DNA of 8,430 nucleotides from Paraktedonobacter sp035294465 (lineage in GTDB: Bacteria; Chloroflexota; Ktedonobacteria; Ktedonobacterales; Ktedonobacteraceae): the NCBI GenBank assembly GCA_035294465.1, contig DATGKW010000106.1:1-8430 (forward strand), read 5' to 3'. Position numbers and translations under genes: made by a program. The notes beneath the pieces were generated by a model. That model worked only from the letters and a program-made list of their open reading frames with translations, made no database searches and was not told the origin of the DNA. Positions 7,581 to 8,430 of the stretch are shown in pieces (position 1 is the first letter of the stretch; the number at the start of each line of letters is the position of its first letter).

Positions 7581-7775
7581 ATGATGTATTCCAAGCATAC
7601 CCCGCAAGGGAAAGATGAGAATCAGCAGGAGATCCGGATATTAACGCTCAAGGATCTGGATGTAGCCGAGCTGGAAACGCGCCTGGAACTGGCCAGTATG
7701 CTGCCGGCTGATTGCTGGTCGAATAGCTGCAGCGGAGATGGCTGCTCAGGGAACGCGTGTTCTGGCAATGGCTAA
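7581..7775 (+). CDS. RiPP precursor peptide 1, pentad-Cys core
   Basis: This is a 64-aa precursor. The leader, residues 1-44, contains LTLKDLDVAELETRLELAS and ends LPAD. The core is CWSNS-CSGDG-CSGNA-CSGNG: four exact pentads, with Cys45, 50, 55 and 60 each followed three residues later by Asn48, Asp53, Asn58 and Asn63. It is a likely substrate of the maturase 34 nt upstream, perhaps cyclised by Cys thioethers. ATG 7581 was chosen because it aligns with the starts of the two paralogues (MxY/HS) and has AAAGGA about 8 nt upstream. An in-frame ATG at 7557 would add eight basic residues absent from the paralogues. An out-of-frame ATG at 7577 opens a 13-codon ORF only. It has the most divergent leader of the three and lacks the hairpin spacer found upstream of the other two. 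It could alternatively be an azoline-type (TOMM) substrate. Confidence 0.85.
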   Translation: MMYSKHTPQGKDENQQEIRILTLKDLDVAELETRLELASMLPADCWSNSCSGDGCSGNACSGNG

Positions 7776-7793
7776 GCCGCTTTGCAGTACAGT

Positions 7794-7847
7794 TGGCCGG
7801 GACCGTGTGTTCCGGCCAGGAGCGTGCGGCACGCTTTGCCGCGAGAT
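7794..7847 (+). repeat. Intergenic hairpin module, copy 1 (between precursors 1 and 2)
   Basis: Two adjacent hairpins lie in the 90-nt spacer. Hairpin A pairs 7794-7802 with 7810-7818 (9 bp, one G-U, loop CCGTGTG). Hairpin B pairs GCGGCA at 7826-7831 with TGCCGC at 7837-7842 around CGCTT. The 22 nt at 7826-7847 recur exactly at 8168-8189 before precursor 3. No T-run follows either stem, so these resemble stabilising or processing elements more than terminators. They end just before the Shine-Dalgarno of the next precursor. Confidence 0.75.
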
Positions 7848-7865
7848 AACGAAAGGGGAAAATGG

Positions 7866-8063
7866 ATGACACATTCCAAGCCTGATCCAGGAGAAAAAGC
7901 TGAGGGCAAGCCAGAGATCCAGATGCTCAGCCTGTACGACCTGGATATCGCTGAGCTGGAAGAGCGCCTGGAACTGGCCAGCGTGCTCCCGGCTGATTGC
8001 TGGGTAGATAGCTGTGGCGCGCAAGCCTGTGCCGGGAATGGCTGTCCAGCTAATGCTAGCTAA
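7866..8063 (+). CDS. RiPP precursor peptide 2, pentad-Cys core
   Basis: This is a 65-aa precursor homologous to its neighbours on either side. The leader has LSLYDLDIAELEERLELAS then VLPAD; residues 24-39 are identical to precursor 3, and a 42-nt block (7941-7982) is identical at the DNA level to 8287-8328, indicating recent duplication. The core is CWVDS-CGAQA-CAGNG-CPANA-S, with Cys45, 50, 55 and 60. The +3 residues are Asp48, Gln53, Asn58 and Asn63. Position 65, Cys in precursor 3, is Ser here. ATG 7866 follows AAAGGGG with about 8-nt spacing; the frame is open upstream to 7782, but that region is the hairpin spacer and is not conserved as protein. Gln53 and Pro61 make this the least regular core, so it may be modified at fewer positions. 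Confidence 0.87.
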   Translation: MTHSKPDPGEKAEGKPEIQMLSLYDLDIAELEERLELASVLPADCWVDSCGAQACAGNGCPANAS

Positions 8064-8073
8064 GCAGGTCTTC

Positions 8074-8095
8074 GGAGAGGAAATATCTTCTCTCC
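8074..8095 (+). repeat. Stem-loop just after precursor 2
   Basis: GGAGAG (8074-8079) pairs with CTCTCC (8090-8095), extended inward by two A-T pairs past a bulged G8080 and closing on ATATC. It lies 11 nt after the precursor 2 stop. CTAAA follows and no T-run, so it is a weak candidate for a 3'-end stabiliser or partial attenuator. Confidence 0.35.
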
Positions 8096-8100
8096 CTAAA

Positions 8101-8117
8101 CCGGTGCGTTGTGCCGG
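8101..8117 (+). repeat. Short CCGG-flanked hairpin in second spacer
   Basis: CCGGTGC (8101-8107) can pair with GTGCCGG (8111-8117) across a 3-nt loop, with two G-U pairs. It resembles hairpin A of the repeated module (CCGG arms, a GTG-containing centre) and may be a decayed extra copy. This would explain why this spacer (148 nt) is longer than the first (90 nt). Confidence 0.3.
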
Positions 8118-8133
8118 CTGACCTTTTAGCACA

Positions 8134-8189
8134 TTTTGCCGGAATACGGTGTTCCGGTAAAAAGCGCGCGGCACGCTTTGCCGCGAGAT
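8134..8189 (+). repeat. Intergenic hairpin module, copy 2 (between precursors 2 and 3)
   Basis: Hairpin A pairs TTTTGCCGGAA (8134-8144) with TTCCGGTAAAA (8152-8162): 11 bp with one G-U and loop TACGGTG. Hairpin B pairs 8167-8173 with 8179-8185 (7 bp, loop CGCTT). The layout matches copy 1. Hairpin B is nearly invariant, while hairpin A keeps its CCGG pairing but changes outer bases on both arms, suggesting that its structure is conserved. Confidence 0.75.
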
Positions 8190-8211
8190 CAAGAAAGAAA
8201 GGAAAGAACAG

Positions 8212-8421
8212 ATGACGTATTCCAATCGTTCCCCGCTGGGGAAAGGTGAGAACCAGCCAGAGATCCAGATGCTGGCTATGTACGATCTGGATATCGCTGA
8301 GCTGGAAGAGCGCCTGGAACTGGCCAGCATGCTCCCGGCCGATTGCTGGACCAACGGTTGCGGCGGCAACGCCTGTGCCGGCAACGGCTGCGCAGCTAAC
8401 GCCTGTAGCAGCAACGGCTAA
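8212..8421 (+). CDS. RiPP precursor peptide 3, five-pentad Cys core
   Basis: This is a 69-aa precursor and the longest of the three. The leader contains LAMYDLDIAELEERLELAS then MLPAD. The core, residues 45-69, is CWTNG-CGGNA-CAGNG-CAANA-CSSNG: five perfect pentads with Cys45, 50, 55, 60 and 65, and Asn at +3 of every Cys (48, 53, 58, 63, 68). This is the cleanest statement of the repeat C-x-x-N-[GA]. ATG 8212 follows AAAGGA at about 8-nt spacing and aligns with the other two starts. Trp46 directly after the first Cys is invariant in the family. The DLDIAELE leader also resembles leaders of thiopeptide and azole-modified RiPPs, so a non-radical-SAM modification cannot be excluded. The window ends 9 nt after this gene; more copies, a protease or a transporter may follow. 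Confidence 0.88.
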   Translation: MTYSNRSPLGKGENQPEIQMLAMYDLDIAELEERLELASMLPADCWTNGCGGNACAGNGCAANACSSNG

Positions 8422-8430
8422 TTGGAAGAG

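Noticed and set aside
7782..7865. In-frame upstream extension of precursor 2
   Set aside because: The extension translates the hairpin spacer and has no counterpart in precursors 1 or 3, whose starts align at MxY/HS.
7794..8189. Repeated palindromic spacers considered as a CRISPR array
   Set aside because: There are only two copies, each between homologous coding genes, with imperfect repeats and no spacer structure.
7746..8414. 222-codon open frame on the minus strand across precursors 2 and 3
   Set aside because: It runs antisense to the three homologous precursor genes and reflects their GC-rich repeats; its protein has no domain logic and crosses the hairpin spacers.

Overview
The window looks like part of a mid-GC Chloroflexota genome, most likely a Ktedonobacteria-type soil or thermophilic filamentous bacterium. 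This is inferred from the SigR-like sigma factor, the large membrane GAF histidine kinase and the RiPP-type cluster; nothing here fixes the taxon. No rRNA, tRNA, CRISPR array or transposase was seen.

Layout. (1) Positions 1-465, plus strand: the 3' part of an ECF sigma factor gene whose start lies outside the window. (2) Positions 518-4714, minus strand: a compact three-gene unit, read right to left. It encodes a 66-aa peptide ending in Trp-Trp-His-Ala, a divergent polyprenyl synthetase resembling ComQ, and a 965-aa membrane histidine kinase with about ten transmembrane segments, two GAF-like regions and a HisKA/HATPase core. Gene content and spacing match a ComX/ComQ/ComP quorum-sensing set: pheromone precursor, prenyl-modifying enzyme and membrane sensor. 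The gene order differs from Bacillus, the kinase core is of another type, and no response regulator is present. (3) Positions 4959-5615, minus strand: a two-TM protein with a C-terminal NTF2/DUF4878-like domain. (4) Positions 5969-8421, plus strand: a RiPP cluster. A radical SAM/SPASM peptide maturase is followed by three homologous precursor peptides of 64, 65 and 69 aa. They share a leader with a DLD[IV]AELE motif and end in cores with Cys at exact five-residue intervals (Cys45, 50, 55, 60 and, in the third, 65). Almost every Cys is followed three residues later by Asn or Asp. The precursors are separated by spacers carrying repeated RNA hairpins.

How the genes may work together. In the minus-strand unit, the ComQ-like enzyme would prenylate a C-terminal Trp of the small peptide, and the exported product would be sensed by the kinase. 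In the plus-strand unit, the maturase would install Cys thioether crosslinks in the pentad cores, giving a family of related ranthipeptide- or sactipeptide-like products. Protease and export genes, if clustered, would lie beyond position 8430. Both functional readings are inferences from motifs and gene order, with no database search behind them.
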